From an uncultured Clostridia bacterium (GTDB lineage: Bacteria; Bacillota; Clostridia; Lachnospirales; Lachnospiraceae): a stretch of 8,121 bases of DNA. The translations under genes and the position numbers were made by a program. Every line of letters begins with the position of its first letter. Within the stretch, counting starts at the first letter, position 1. Under the pieces are notes generated by a model. That model was not told the DNA's origin and ran no database searches. It worked only from the letters and a program-made list of their open reading frames with translations. Of this stretch, positions 1 through 5,258 are shown one piece after another. Where the stretch lies: NCBI GenBank assembly GCA_947304065.1, contig CAMZAI010000126.1, forward strand, positions 1 to 8,121, read 5' to 3'.

Positions 1-134
1 TCGGACAGCGGCATAACAACCTCACTCGGTGCGTGGCTTTCCCTGAAACTCTTGTATAATGTAAGTCCGATCGCGGTTGCGGCGCCGAGCACAATGATCA
101 CTGCCGCGATGACTCCTATGATCTTTATCTTCAT
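1..134 (-). CDS. Membrane-anchored protein of unknown function, N-terminal 44 residues only (cut by window edge)
   Basis: The reading frame starts at an ATG at 134 and runs off the left edge. An AGGGAA ribosome binding site lies at 146-141, six bases before the start. The first residues are MKIKIIGVIAAVIIVLGAA, followed by TAIGLTLYKSF. This is a short basic N-terminus, one hydrophobic segment of about 20 residues (5-26), then a hydrophilic stretch (RESHAPSEVVMPLS). That pattern suggests a single-pass inner-membrane anchor with the bulk of the protein outside the cell; an uncleaved signal anchor is likelier than a lipoprotein because no lipobox cysteine is present. I do not recognise the family. 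Anchors like this occur on clostridial cell-wall enzymes, including GH18/SH3-type proteins, but too little is visible to assign one. It lies downstream of the kinase gene in the same orientation but has its own promoter at 188-216. Confidence 0.7.
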   Translation of the reverse strand, partial: MKIKIIGVIAAVIIVLGAATAIGLTLYKSFRESHAPSEVVMPLS

Positions 135-150
135 GTCAGATTCCCTAATC

Positions 151-187
151 GAAAAAATTTAAGCGCAGCCTTCAAAAGACTGCGCTT
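151..187 (-). terminator. Intrinsic terminator upstream of the left-edge gene
   Basis: Read on the minus strand, an 8-bp perfect stem (arm 187-180 pairing with 168-161, 11-base loop) is followed by AAATTTTTT at 160-152. It would stop transcripts coming from the kinase gene. The outer stem base is A/T-rich, so there are also T residues on the plus-strand side. The predicted transcription start of the downstream gene (about 181) falls inside the first arm, so that gene's own transcript should not form the hairpin. Confidence 0.7.
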
Positions 188-216
188 ATTTTAGCATTTT
201 CCATGAGTGTTCGCAA
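188..216 (-). promoter_or_regulatory. Sigma-A type promoter, extended -10, for the left-edge gene
   Basis: On the minus strand, the -35 is TTGCGA (216-211), the spacer is 17 bp, and the -10 is TAAAAT (193-188) preceded by TGC, an extended -10 feature. The predicted start is near 181, giving a leader of about 47 bases. The layout closely copies the kinase promoter at 1793-1821. Confidence 0.65.
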
Positions 217-376
217 GCATTAAACTACTTTTATCACGCTTGTTTCAAAGGATCCGTCATGAGGATCCGGTGCCGGGAGCACTCCGCTTTTTTGCTTCAT
301 GATCGGAGGCAGCATATGCAATGCCGCTGTGATATATCATTTCCCTTACCGCGATGCGCTCCCTGTATCCTCAAAA

Positions 377-394
377 ATAATCTGACAGGATTAT
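377..394 (-). terminator. Weak possible terminator at the kinase stop codon
   Basis: On the minus strand a 6-bp stem (ATAATC / GATTAT, loop of 6) spans the kinase stop codon and is followed by TTTTGA. The stem has only two G/C... that is, one C-G pair per arm end, so it is weak. The stronger stop for kinase transcripts is the hairpin at 161-187. The stretch 135-390 between the two genes otherwise shows only the promoter and terminator listed, plus a short open frame discussed under findings. Confidence 0.2.
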
Positions 395-1764
395 CTTATT
401 GCTCTTTCGAGTATTTTTTTTGTTTGTTTTCCCGGATTCATCGGATCGGGCTCAAACGGGAAAGGCAGCATCCTGACCCCGACGCCTCTGATGTCTCTCA
501 TCAGCCTTTCGTCGGCAGGATTGATAAGCAGCACAGTCCCTTTGTCCGTACCGTTTTCACCGGTTTCTTCAATTGTTTCAACAGCTGCGGCGGATCCTTT
601 GCAGCTCTCACGTTCTTTTTCGCGCCATGGTGCGGCGCCTGCGACCGCGATCCGGATGTCGCATTCCGAAAGCACTGCTTCGGCTTTCTTCGAACTGCAT
701 CCGAGATCGAAGACCACTGCGTCAAAAGACGTATCCTCCGTGATCCTTACGTCATATGCGTAGCCCGCGGTCAGGTAAGTGACTCCGTTCAGCCTGACGG
801 GTCCTTTGCCTTCAGCGCCCTCCCGCATCAGTGCGGGAAGCTTCGCCAGATCGTCATGGTCGCTTCTTTCTGTCAGGCACACCTCCCGGCCAAGGGAGCC
901 GGCCAGACAATTCGCCAGGGCGATGGCGACATGAGTCGTACCGCATCGCGGTCCGAGCCCGAATACGCCTATTTTTACGCCCCCGGCAGGTGATCTGCGT
1001 GCAGATCTCCCCTTAAAGCTTTTGTCCCCAGTTTCCGTCCTTCTGTGTTTGTTCAGCATTTTAAGCATGGTCTCCGCTGTTGAAACCCGTCTCCACGGCT
1101 TTTTCTCGCAGCAGCGGCCCGAGATCCTTTTAAACACTTCCCTTGCCGCTCTGTCCGCGCTGCTGTGCGCCGCCATATAGTCAAGCAGCTTTCCCAGCGC
1201 GAAAACATCGCTCCCGCAGTCGACCGCAAGTCCGGCCTCCTGCTCGGGCGCAGCGTAGCCTTTGCTCATTGAATCGCAGTTCCGGCGGTCACTCCGCCTT
1301 ACGGCGCTGCCGAAATCGATGAGACGTGCCCTGCCGTCCGAGATGATGACATTTTCGGGTTTGATATCCAGATGAAGAACCGCAGGCGTCAGGCCATGCA
1401 GATATCGGATAATAGAACAGATCTGTGTGATGAAGTCAAAGACTTCGGTTGATGACAGCAGCCTGTGAGTACAGAGCCGTGCCAGAGACTCTCCCCCGAA
1501 ATATCCTTCTACGATACAGAAATACCCATTCTCTTCAAATACGTCGTAAACTTCGGGAATATCGGGATGATCGAGATCTTTAAGAATGCCGGCTTCCGCA
1601 GCAGCGCCGCCCTCGCGGGCAAGGTCTGTCGGAACGCCTTTAATGATCCTTTTGACACCGAGAGAAATGTGTTCCGCAAGCCATACGGTGCTGTGCGGAT
1701 GCGTACTCAGTGTGGAAATGACTTTGTATCTGTCTATGTTTGAATCGACTCCTCCTTTCTTCAA
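391..1764 (-). CDS. Ser/Thr protein kinase fused to a MinD/CpaE-like domain with degenerate P-loop
   Basis: Numbering is from a TTG start at 1764 (457 aa). Residues 12 to about 240 form a eukaryote-type kinase domain: IIKG lysine (K42), catalytic loop HLDIKPEN (D133, N138), DFG (150-152), APE (172-174) and SDVFALG. The glycine-rich loop is replaced by STHPHSTV, and HRD reads HLD, so it is a non-RD kinase not expected to need activation-loop phosphorylation. After a basic linker, residues 262-457 begin KIGVFGLGPRCGTTHVAIALAN, shortened here to its key GPRCGTTH (271-278), which sits where ParA/MinD proteins carry the P-loop. The P-loop lysines are absent, while a Walker-B-like VVFDLG (350-355) remains. 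This GTTH arrangement resembles CpaE-like proteins. A likely role is cytoplasmic signalling, with the C-terminal domain as targeting or docking module; substrate unknown. The open frame extends to a TTG at 1821, but that codon is the -35 box of the promoter, so the start must lie downstream: TTG 1764, or AUA 1737 behind a strong AAAGGAGG at 1758-1751. Confidence 0.85.
   Translation of the reverse strand: MKKGGVDSNIDRYKVISTLSTHPHSTVWLAEHISLGVKRIIKGVPTDLAREGGAAAEAGILKDLDHPDIPEVYDVFEENGYFCIVEGYFGGESLARLCTHRLLSSTEVFDFITQICSIIRYLHGLTPAVLHLDIKPENVIISDGRARLIDFGSAVRRSDRRNCDSMSKGYAAPEQEAGLAVDCGSDVFALGKLLDYMAAHSSADRAAREVFKRISGRCCEKKPWRRVSTAETMLKMLNKHRRTETGDKSFKGRSARRSPAGGVKIGVFGLGPRCGTTHVAIALANCLAGSLGREVCLTERSDHDDLAKLPALMREGAEGKGPVRLNGVTYLTAGYAYDVRITEDTSFDAVVFDLGCSSKKAEAVLSECDIRIAVAGAAPWREKERESCKGSAAAVETIEETGENGTDKGTVLLINPADERLMRDIRGVGVRMLPFPFEPDPMNPGKQTKKILERAIR
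1751..1758 (-). promoter_or_regulatory. Strong Shine-Dalgarno lacking a canonical start codon after it
   Basis: AAAGGAGG on the minus strand is a near-perfect ribosome binding site inside the kinase frame. No ATG, GTG or TTG in frame follows at a usual distance; the nearest in-frame near-cognate codon is ATA at 1737-1735, 13 bases on, leading into DRYKVIS, which matches where kinase domains normally begin. Confidence 0.5.
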
Positions 1765-1792
1765 AATTTTCCGAAAGGCGGAAACTGTATAA

Positions 1793-1821
1793 ATAATAGC
1801 ATCAATATGCACATTTCGCAA
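1793..1821 (-). promoter_or_regulatory. Sigma-A type promoter, extended -10, for the kinase gene
   Basis: On the minus strand, -35 TTGCGA (1821-1816), 17-bp spacer, TGC-extended -10 TATTAT (1798-1793). The predicted transcription start is near 1786. It is divergent from the mecA promoter; 23 bp separate the two -35 boxes. Confidence 0.7.
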
Positions 1822-1844
1822 GCACTTTTTTAACCCTTTTTTAA

Positions 1845-1873
1845 TTGACTTCCGACCTCAAAGTGGATATACT
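1845..1873 (+). promoter_or_regulatory. Sigma-A promoter for mecA
   Basis: TTGACT (1845-1850), 17-bp spacer, TATACT (1868-1873): close to consensus in both boxes. The predicted start is near 1880, giving a leader of about 67 bases before the GTG start. Confidence 0.75.
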
Positions 1874-1946
1874 TTACCTACATTATAACTTATGTTTTTT
1901 GTCATTTATGCCGATATATATTTAAACAGGAAAGGGGGGTTTTGCC

Positions 1947-2729
1947 GTGAAGATAGAAAAGATAAGTGAGAATCAGATCAGATGCACCTTAAACAGCAAG
2001 GATCTTTCAGACCGCGAGCTTCGACTCAGTGAGCTGGCCTACGGAAGCGACAAAGCCAATGCCCTGTTCCATGATATGATCAGGCAGGCTTCGCAGGAAT
2101 GCAATTTCGAGCCCGATGACCAGCCTCTCATGATCGAGGCCATCCCGGTTTCGTCAGACTGCCTTGTGCTCCTTGTTACGAAGTGCCAGGACGCGGATGA
2201 GCTCGATACCAGATTTTCGAATTTCACCGCGGCTCCCGCAGGCGAGGAAGAGGATATGTATCCCGTTGAGCCTGAGGATAAGCCCTGCGCGGACGAAATA
2301 CTCAACTGCTTCGACCACCTCACCGACATTCTCGGCGAGTCGCTTTCGAACAAGCTCCTCGGAGAGCAGAACACGGCGGATAAGAGCATCCGCACCGGTG
2401 ACGAGCTTCCCGACGGAAAGGCTCCTCTCATCAGGAACCTCAGCAAGACCTACCGCTTCTCTTCACTCGATGAAGTGATCACCGCGGCGAAGGTCATCAA
2501 CGGATTCTATCACGGTGAGAACACACTGTATAAGGATCCTTCGGACAACGCATATTATCTGGTCGTTAATCTTTCCGAGCACACTGCCGGAGAATTCAAT
2601 AAGGTCTGCAACATCCTTTCCGAGTACGGAAGGACCTGCAAGATGACCGTTATGGGCATCATCCATTTCGAGGAACACTTTGAGATCATAGTCAGGAACA
2701 AGGCTACTCAGGTATTGTCAAAAATGTAA
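1947..2729 (+). CDS. mecA: Adaptor protein MecA
   Basis: MecA is a cytoplasmic adaptor that delivers substrate proteins to the ClpC-ClpP protease and promotes ClpC assembly; in Bacillus it controls competence via ComK. The family signature is clear: an N-terminal MKIEKISENQIRCTL start, the ADL-like SKDLSDRELRLSELAYG segment (18-34), LMIEAIPVSSDCLVLLVTK (61-79) and the DELDTRF motif, together forming the substrate-binding half. An acidic, variable linker (about 95-145) follows. The C-terminal half (about 165-260, FSSLDEVITAAKVI through FEEHFEIIVRNKA) is the ClpC-binding domain. At 260 aa it is longer than Bacillus MecA (about 218), mainly in the linker. The start is GTG with AAAGGGGGG at 1931-1939, seven bases upstream. 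No clpC or competence gene is adjacent, so it stands alone as a monocistronic unit between its promoter and terminator. Confidence 0.95.
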   Translation: MKIEKISENQIRCTLNSKDLSDRELRLSELAYGSDKANALFHDMIRQASQECNFEPDDQPLMIEAIPVSSDCLVLLVTKCQDADELDTRFSNFTAAPAGEEEDMYPVEPEDKPCADEILNCFDHLTDILGESLSNKLLGEQNTADKSIRTGDELPDGKAPLIRNLSKTYRFSSLDEVITAAKVINGFYHGENTLYKDPSDNAYYLVVNLSEHTAGEFNKVCNILSEYGRTCKMTVMGIIHFEEHFEIIVRNKATQVLSKM

Positions 2730-2735
2730 GTTAAC

Positions 2736-2762
2736 AAAAACCCCGCCGTCAGGCGGGGTTTT
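2736..2762. terminator. Bidirectional terminator shared by mecA and the DUF1858 gene
   Basis: A 7-bp perfect GC stem (CCCCGCC 2741-2747 with GGCGGGG 2752-2758, loop GTCA) is flanked by AAAAA on the left and TTTT on the right. It therefore works for mecA on the plus strand and for the converging minus-strand gene. Confidence 0.92.
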
Positions 2763-2778
2763 CTTCTGTCCGTAAACT

Positions 2779-2982
2779 TTAGTGAGTCTCGAGGAAGCGG
2801 TTGATCTGCTCCATCAGCGCGTCGGGATCAAGTCCGTGTACGGCTGCTGCGTCCTCAATGCTCTCAGCCTGTGATGCGGGGCATCCGAGGCAGTGCATTC
2901 CTGCGCTCATAAGAATGGGAGCTACATCGGGACAAATCTTAAGAAGCTCGCCTATAGTGATCTCTTTTGATACTCTTTCCAT
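2779..2982 (-). CDS. DUF1858 redox-disulfide domain protein
   Basis: A 67-residue cytoplasmic protein that is essentially one DUF1858 domain, the small family also described as a hybrid-cluster-protein-associated redox disulfide domain. Visible hallmarks are the TIGELLKICPDVAPILMSAGM helix region (9-29) and the MHCLGCPASQAESIEDAA segment, in which C31 and C34 form the CxxC expected to cycle between thiol and disulfide; C17 is a third cysteine. The exact biochemical role of the family is not established; a thiol redox or metal-cluster-related function is inferred from the CxxC. The open frame runs back to 3066, but the ATG at 2982 is chosen because GGAGG lies at 2993-2989, six bases upstream, the domain begins there, and the promoter lies within the longer version. 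It is divergent from a ferredoxin gene, which fits a redox role. Confidence 0.9.
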   Translation of the reverse strand: MERVSKEITIGELLKICPDVAPILMSAGMHCLGCPASQAESIEDAAAVHGLDPDALMEQINRFLETH

Positions 2983-3037
2983 TTCATACCTCCGATAATG
3001 TGCATATTCCGGATATGCGTTTGCTTTAGTCAGATTG

Positions 3038-3066
3038 ATTATACGAACACTTATAATTTCAGTCAA
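3038..3066 (-). promoter_or_regulatory. Near-consensus sigma-A promoter for the DUF1858 gene
   Basis: On the minus strand: TTGACT (3066-3061), 17-bp spacer, perfect TATAAT (3043-3038). The predicted start is near 3031, giving a leader of about 49 bases. The -35 box lies inside the loop of an inverted repeat (3051-3081). Confidence 0.85.
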
Positions 3067-3081
3067 GTTAAGAAATTATAA
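3051..3081. repeat. Perfect 10-bp inverted repeat over the DUF1858 promoter -35; possible operator
   Basis: TTATAATTTC (3051-3060) and GAAATTATAA (3072-3081) are exact reverse complements, separated by 11 bases that include the -35 box. The spacing between arm centres is 21 bp, two helical turns, as expected for a dimeric regulator binding one face of the DNA. Function is inferred. Confidence 0.5.
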
Positions 3082-3098
3082 AAATGTGCCCTTAGCCC

Positions 3099-3127
3099 TT
3101 GTTTTTTTCGGATTTTTGTTTTATCAT
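3099..3127 (+). promoter_or_regulatory. Sigma-A type promoter for the ferredoxin gene
   Basis: TTGTTT (3099-3104), 17-bp spacer, TATCAT (3122-3127). The predicted start is near 3134, which gives a leader of about 80 bases. The spacer is T-rich. Confidence 0.55.
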
Positions 3128-3136
3128 CAATCCGTG

Positions 3137-3150
3137 ACCTGTATACAGGT
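3137..3150. promoter_or_regulatory. 14-bp perfect palindrome at the start of the ferredoxin leader; possible operator
   Basis: ACCTGTATACAGGT is its own reverse complement and lies immediately after the predicted transcription start, a usual place for a repressor site. Half of it recurs in a CAGGTAtCGTA / CAGGTAcCGTA direct repeat (3146-3156 and 3184-3194, 10 of 11 matching). A small hairpin, TGCGG-TTTTT-CCGCA (3164-3178), lies between. Confidence 0.45.
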
Positions 3151-3213
3151 ATCGTATCGGTCATGCGGTTTTTCCGCAGTATTCAGGTACCGTAATTGAA
3201 AGGAGTGATTATT

Positions 3214-3384
3214 ATGGCTTACAAAATCACAGATGCTTGTGTAAGTTGCGGCGCTTGCGCTGATGCATGTCCCGCAGGTGCTATCAAAGAGGGCGCTTCT
3301 CAGTACGAGATCGATGCTGACGTATGTCTTGAGTGCGGCTCTTGTGCAGCTACCTGCCCCAACGAGGCAATTGTTGAGGAATAA
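3214..3384 (+). CDS. 2[4Fe-4S] clostridial-type ferredoxin
   Basis: A 56-residue acidic, soluble, low-potential electron carrier, the usual length for the family. It has two complete cluster motifs related by internal duplication: C9-x2-C12-x2-C15-x3-C19-P (CVSCGACADACP) and C38-x2-C41-x2-C44-x3-C48-P (CLECGSCAATCP). The last cysteine of each motif joins the opposite cluster, as in all such ferredoxins. Partners in an anaerobe would be pyruvate:ferredoxin oxidoreductase, hydrogenase or the Rnf complex, none of which is in the window. The ATG at 3214 is preferred over an upstream in-frame TTG at 3196 because AAAGGAG (3199-3205) sits eight bases before it and the family starts MAYKI/MAYVI. It has its own promoter and terminator and is probably a highly expressed single-gene transcript. 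Confidence 0.97.
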   Translation: MAYKITDACVSCGACADACPAGAIKEGASQYEIDADVCLECGSCAATCPNEAIVEE

Positions 3385-3398
3385 TACACAGCTATAGG

Positions 3399-3434
3399 AA
3401 AAGGGTCTCCGTTTTTCGGAGACCCACTTTTTTT
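3399..3434. terminator. Strong terminator after the ferredoxin gene, also facing dnaB
   Basis: A 9-bp perfect stem (GGGTCTCCG 3403-3411 with CGGAGACCC 3417-3425, T5 loop) is followed by ACTTTTTTT on the plus strand. On the minus strand it is followed only by TTTTCC, so termination of dnaB transcripts would be weaker but plausible. Confidence 0.92.
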
Positions 3435-3460
3435 AGAAAAAGCAGTGATGCATCTGTAAT

Positions 3461-4798
3461 CTATTCTCTCGCGAGATTCGTGAAACGCGTGTATTCAAGC
3501 TGCGCTCCGAGCTCCACAGTTCCAGTAGGGCCGTTACGCTGCTTGCCTATGATGACTTCCGCTATACCCTTCTTCTCCGAGTCGTGGTTGTAGTACTCGT
3601 CGCGGTAAATGAACATAACCACGTCCGCATCCTGCTCGATCGCTCCCGATTCACGCAGATCGGAAAGCATCGGCCGCTTGTCGGGACGGCCTTCAACCGC
3701 ACGCGAAAGCTGTGAAAGCGCGAGCACCGGGCAGTTTACCTCACGCGCGATCGCCTTTAACGAACGGGATATCTCGGATATCTCCTGCTGCCTCGACTCC
3801 GAAGCCTTGCCGGTCGTGGCGGTCATCAGCTGGAGGTAGTCGATTATGATGAGCCCGAGTCCGTGCTCAAGCTTTAACTTCCTGCACTTCGACCGGAGCT
3901 CAGATACCGATATCGACGGAGTGTCGTCGATGAACAGCGTCGAACCGCTGAGCTTGCGCGCGCTGTCGGTGATAGCGGTCCAGTCGTTGTCTGTCAGCTG
4001 GCCGGTACGGATGGACTGCGCCTGTACGCGCGAATCCATCGAGATAAGACGGTTAACGAGCTGTACCTTCGACATTTCCAGGCTGAAGAACGCGGTCGGC
4101 ACGCGAAGCTTCGTGACCACGTGCTCGGCAATGTTCAGCGCCAGTGCGGTCTTTCCCATCGAAGGACGGGCCGCGAGCAGTATAAGGTCGGAATTCTGCA
4201 GACCGGCGAGCTTATAGTCGAGCTCGTAAAAGCCGGTCGCGACGCCTGTCACACTTCCCTTGCTCTTTGAGGCCGCTTCGATATTGTCAATGGCTCTGAG
4301 GACCACGTCTTTGATGCTCTCGAACTCCGATGTGCGTCTGTTCTGCGATATCTCAAATACCTGCTTCTCGCTCGAATCAAGGACCGCATCGAGGTCCTCC
4401 CTGTCGAGATAGCACTGGTTCTCTATTTTTTCCGCTGCGGCGATCAGACGCCTCTTTATCGCCTTCTCCTTAACGATATCGGCGTAATGGCGCACATTGG
4501 CCGCCGTAGGCACCGAGCGGGCGATCTGGCTGATAAAGCTCAGGCTGCTCATGTCCTGCGGAACATCCTTTGTTTTCAGGCGGTCCTGGAGCGTGACGAT
4601 ATCCACGACCTTACCCTCGTTAGTCAGTTCGAGGATCGTCGAATACAGCAGGGAAAATTTCTGCTGGTAAAAGTCCTCCGGAAGGAGGATCTCCGAGGCT
4701 GCCTGAATGGCTTCTTTGCTCATTATCATCGCGCCGAGCACGGCCTGTTCGGCCTCGGCGCTGTAAGGCATCACTCTTCTGATTATTGCTTCTTCCAA
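3461..4798 (-). CDS. dnaB: Replicative DNA helicase DnaB (DnaC in Bacillus naming)
   Basis: The hexameric 5'-3' helicase that unwinds DNA at the replication fork and binds primase through its N-terminal domain. At 445 residues it has the usual family length. The N-terminal primase-interaction domain covers about 10-150 (PYSAEAEQAVLGAMIM start), then a linker and the RecA-like motor domain from about 180. Walker A is ARPSMGKT (210-217), the catalytic glutamate lies in FSLEMSK (E241), Walker B is IIIDYLQ (D320), SDLRESGAIEQDADVV (379-394) is motif H4, and KQRNGPTG (419-426) contains the arginine finger. All motifs are intact, and there is no intein at the P-loop or elsewhere. The start is TTG at 4798, supported by AGAGGT seven bases upstream; the alternative ATG would remove nine residues and has no comparable site. 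It is the last gene of gdpP-rplI-dnaB. Confidence 0.96.
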   Translation of the reverse strand: MEEAIIRRVMPYSAEAEQAVLGAMIMSKEAIQAASEILLPEDFYQQKFSLLYSTILELTNEGKVVDIVTLQDRLKTKDVPQDMSSLSFISQIARSVPTAANVRHYADIVKEKAIKRRLIAAAEKIENQCYLDREDLDAVLDSSEKQVFEISQNRRTSEFESIKDVVLRAIDNIEAASKSKGSVTGVATGFYELDYKLAGLQNSDLILLAARPSMGKTALALNIAEHVVTKLRVPTAFFSLEMSKVQLVNRLISMDSRVQAQSIRTGQLTDNDWTAITDSARKLSGSTLFIDDTPSISVSELRSKCRKLKLEHGLGLIIIDYLQLMTATTGKASESRQQEISEISRSLKAIAREVNCPVLALSQLSRAVEGRPDKRPMLSDLRESGAIEQDADVVMFIYRDEYYNHDSEKKGIAEVIIGKQRNGPTGTVELGAQLEYTRFTNLARE

Positions 4799-4811
4799 AA
4801 CGTTACCTCTT

Positions 4812-5258
4812 TCACACGGTCTTTACATTGACCTTCATCTCCGCGGTAACCTTGGGATGAAGCTTGATTCCTACTGTGTAGCTTCCCGCGTTCTTGATGG
4901 GATCCGCGAGCACGAGCTTCTTTTTGTCGATGTCAAATCCGAGCTGCTCCTCGATCGCAGCCGCGATCTCCTTTGCGGTTACGGAACCGAAGGTCCTTCC
5001 GCCTTCGCCGCCCTTGATCTCAAGGGTAACGGACTTCGCCTCGAGCTTCTTTCCGAACTCGACCGCTTCCTCGTAGATCGCCTTCTGACGGGCTTCTTCC
5101 TCCGCCTTCTGGATCGCGAGCTCCTTTAAATTCTTGTCGGTAGCCTCAAGGCCGAGCTTCTTGGGCAGGATAAAATTCCTCGCGTATCCGTCGCTCACCT
5201 TGACCACATCGCCTTTCTTTCCAAGGCTCTTCACATCTTCAAGTAAAATAACCTGCAT
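4812..5258 (-). CDS. rplI: 50S ribosomal protein bL9
   Basis: A 148-residue protein of normal length that binds 23S rRNA near the L1 stalk and helps maintain reading frame. The N-terminal RNA-binding domain is typical: MQVILLEDVKSLGKKGDVV followed by KVSDGYARNFILPKKLG, then the long exposed helix (about 40-75, rich in K, E and A) and the C-terminal domain (GRTFGSVTAKEIAAAIEEQLGFDIDKKK shortened here to its GSVT start at about 91). Its ATG shares a base with the gdpP stop codon (TAATG), which suggests translational coupling, and GGAGG lies just upstream inside the gdpP end. dnaB begins 13 bases after its stop. Confidence 0.97.
   Translation of the reverse strand: MQVILLEDVKSLGKKGDVVKVSDGYARNFILPKKLGLEATDKNLKELAIQKAEEEARQKAIYEEAVEFGKKLEAKSVTLEIKGGEGGRTFGSVTAKEIAAAIEEQLGFDIDKKKLVLADPIKNAGSYTVGIKLHPKVTAEMKVNVKTV

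Noticed and set aside
250..268. Two GGATCC sites seven bases apart
   Set aside because: They are short self-complementary hexamers; the stem is only 6 bp, has no T-run and does not align with the promoter, so I do not call a regulatory site.
259..993. 244-residue plus-strand open frame opposite the kinase
   Set aside because: It is antisense to the recognisable kinase/MinD-like frame, is cysteine- and phenylalanine-rich with no domain, and has no suitable ribosome site.
3051..3081. TATAAT inside each arm of the inverted repeat as extra promoters
   Set aside because: No acceptable -35 lies 16-18 bp upstream of either on its strand.
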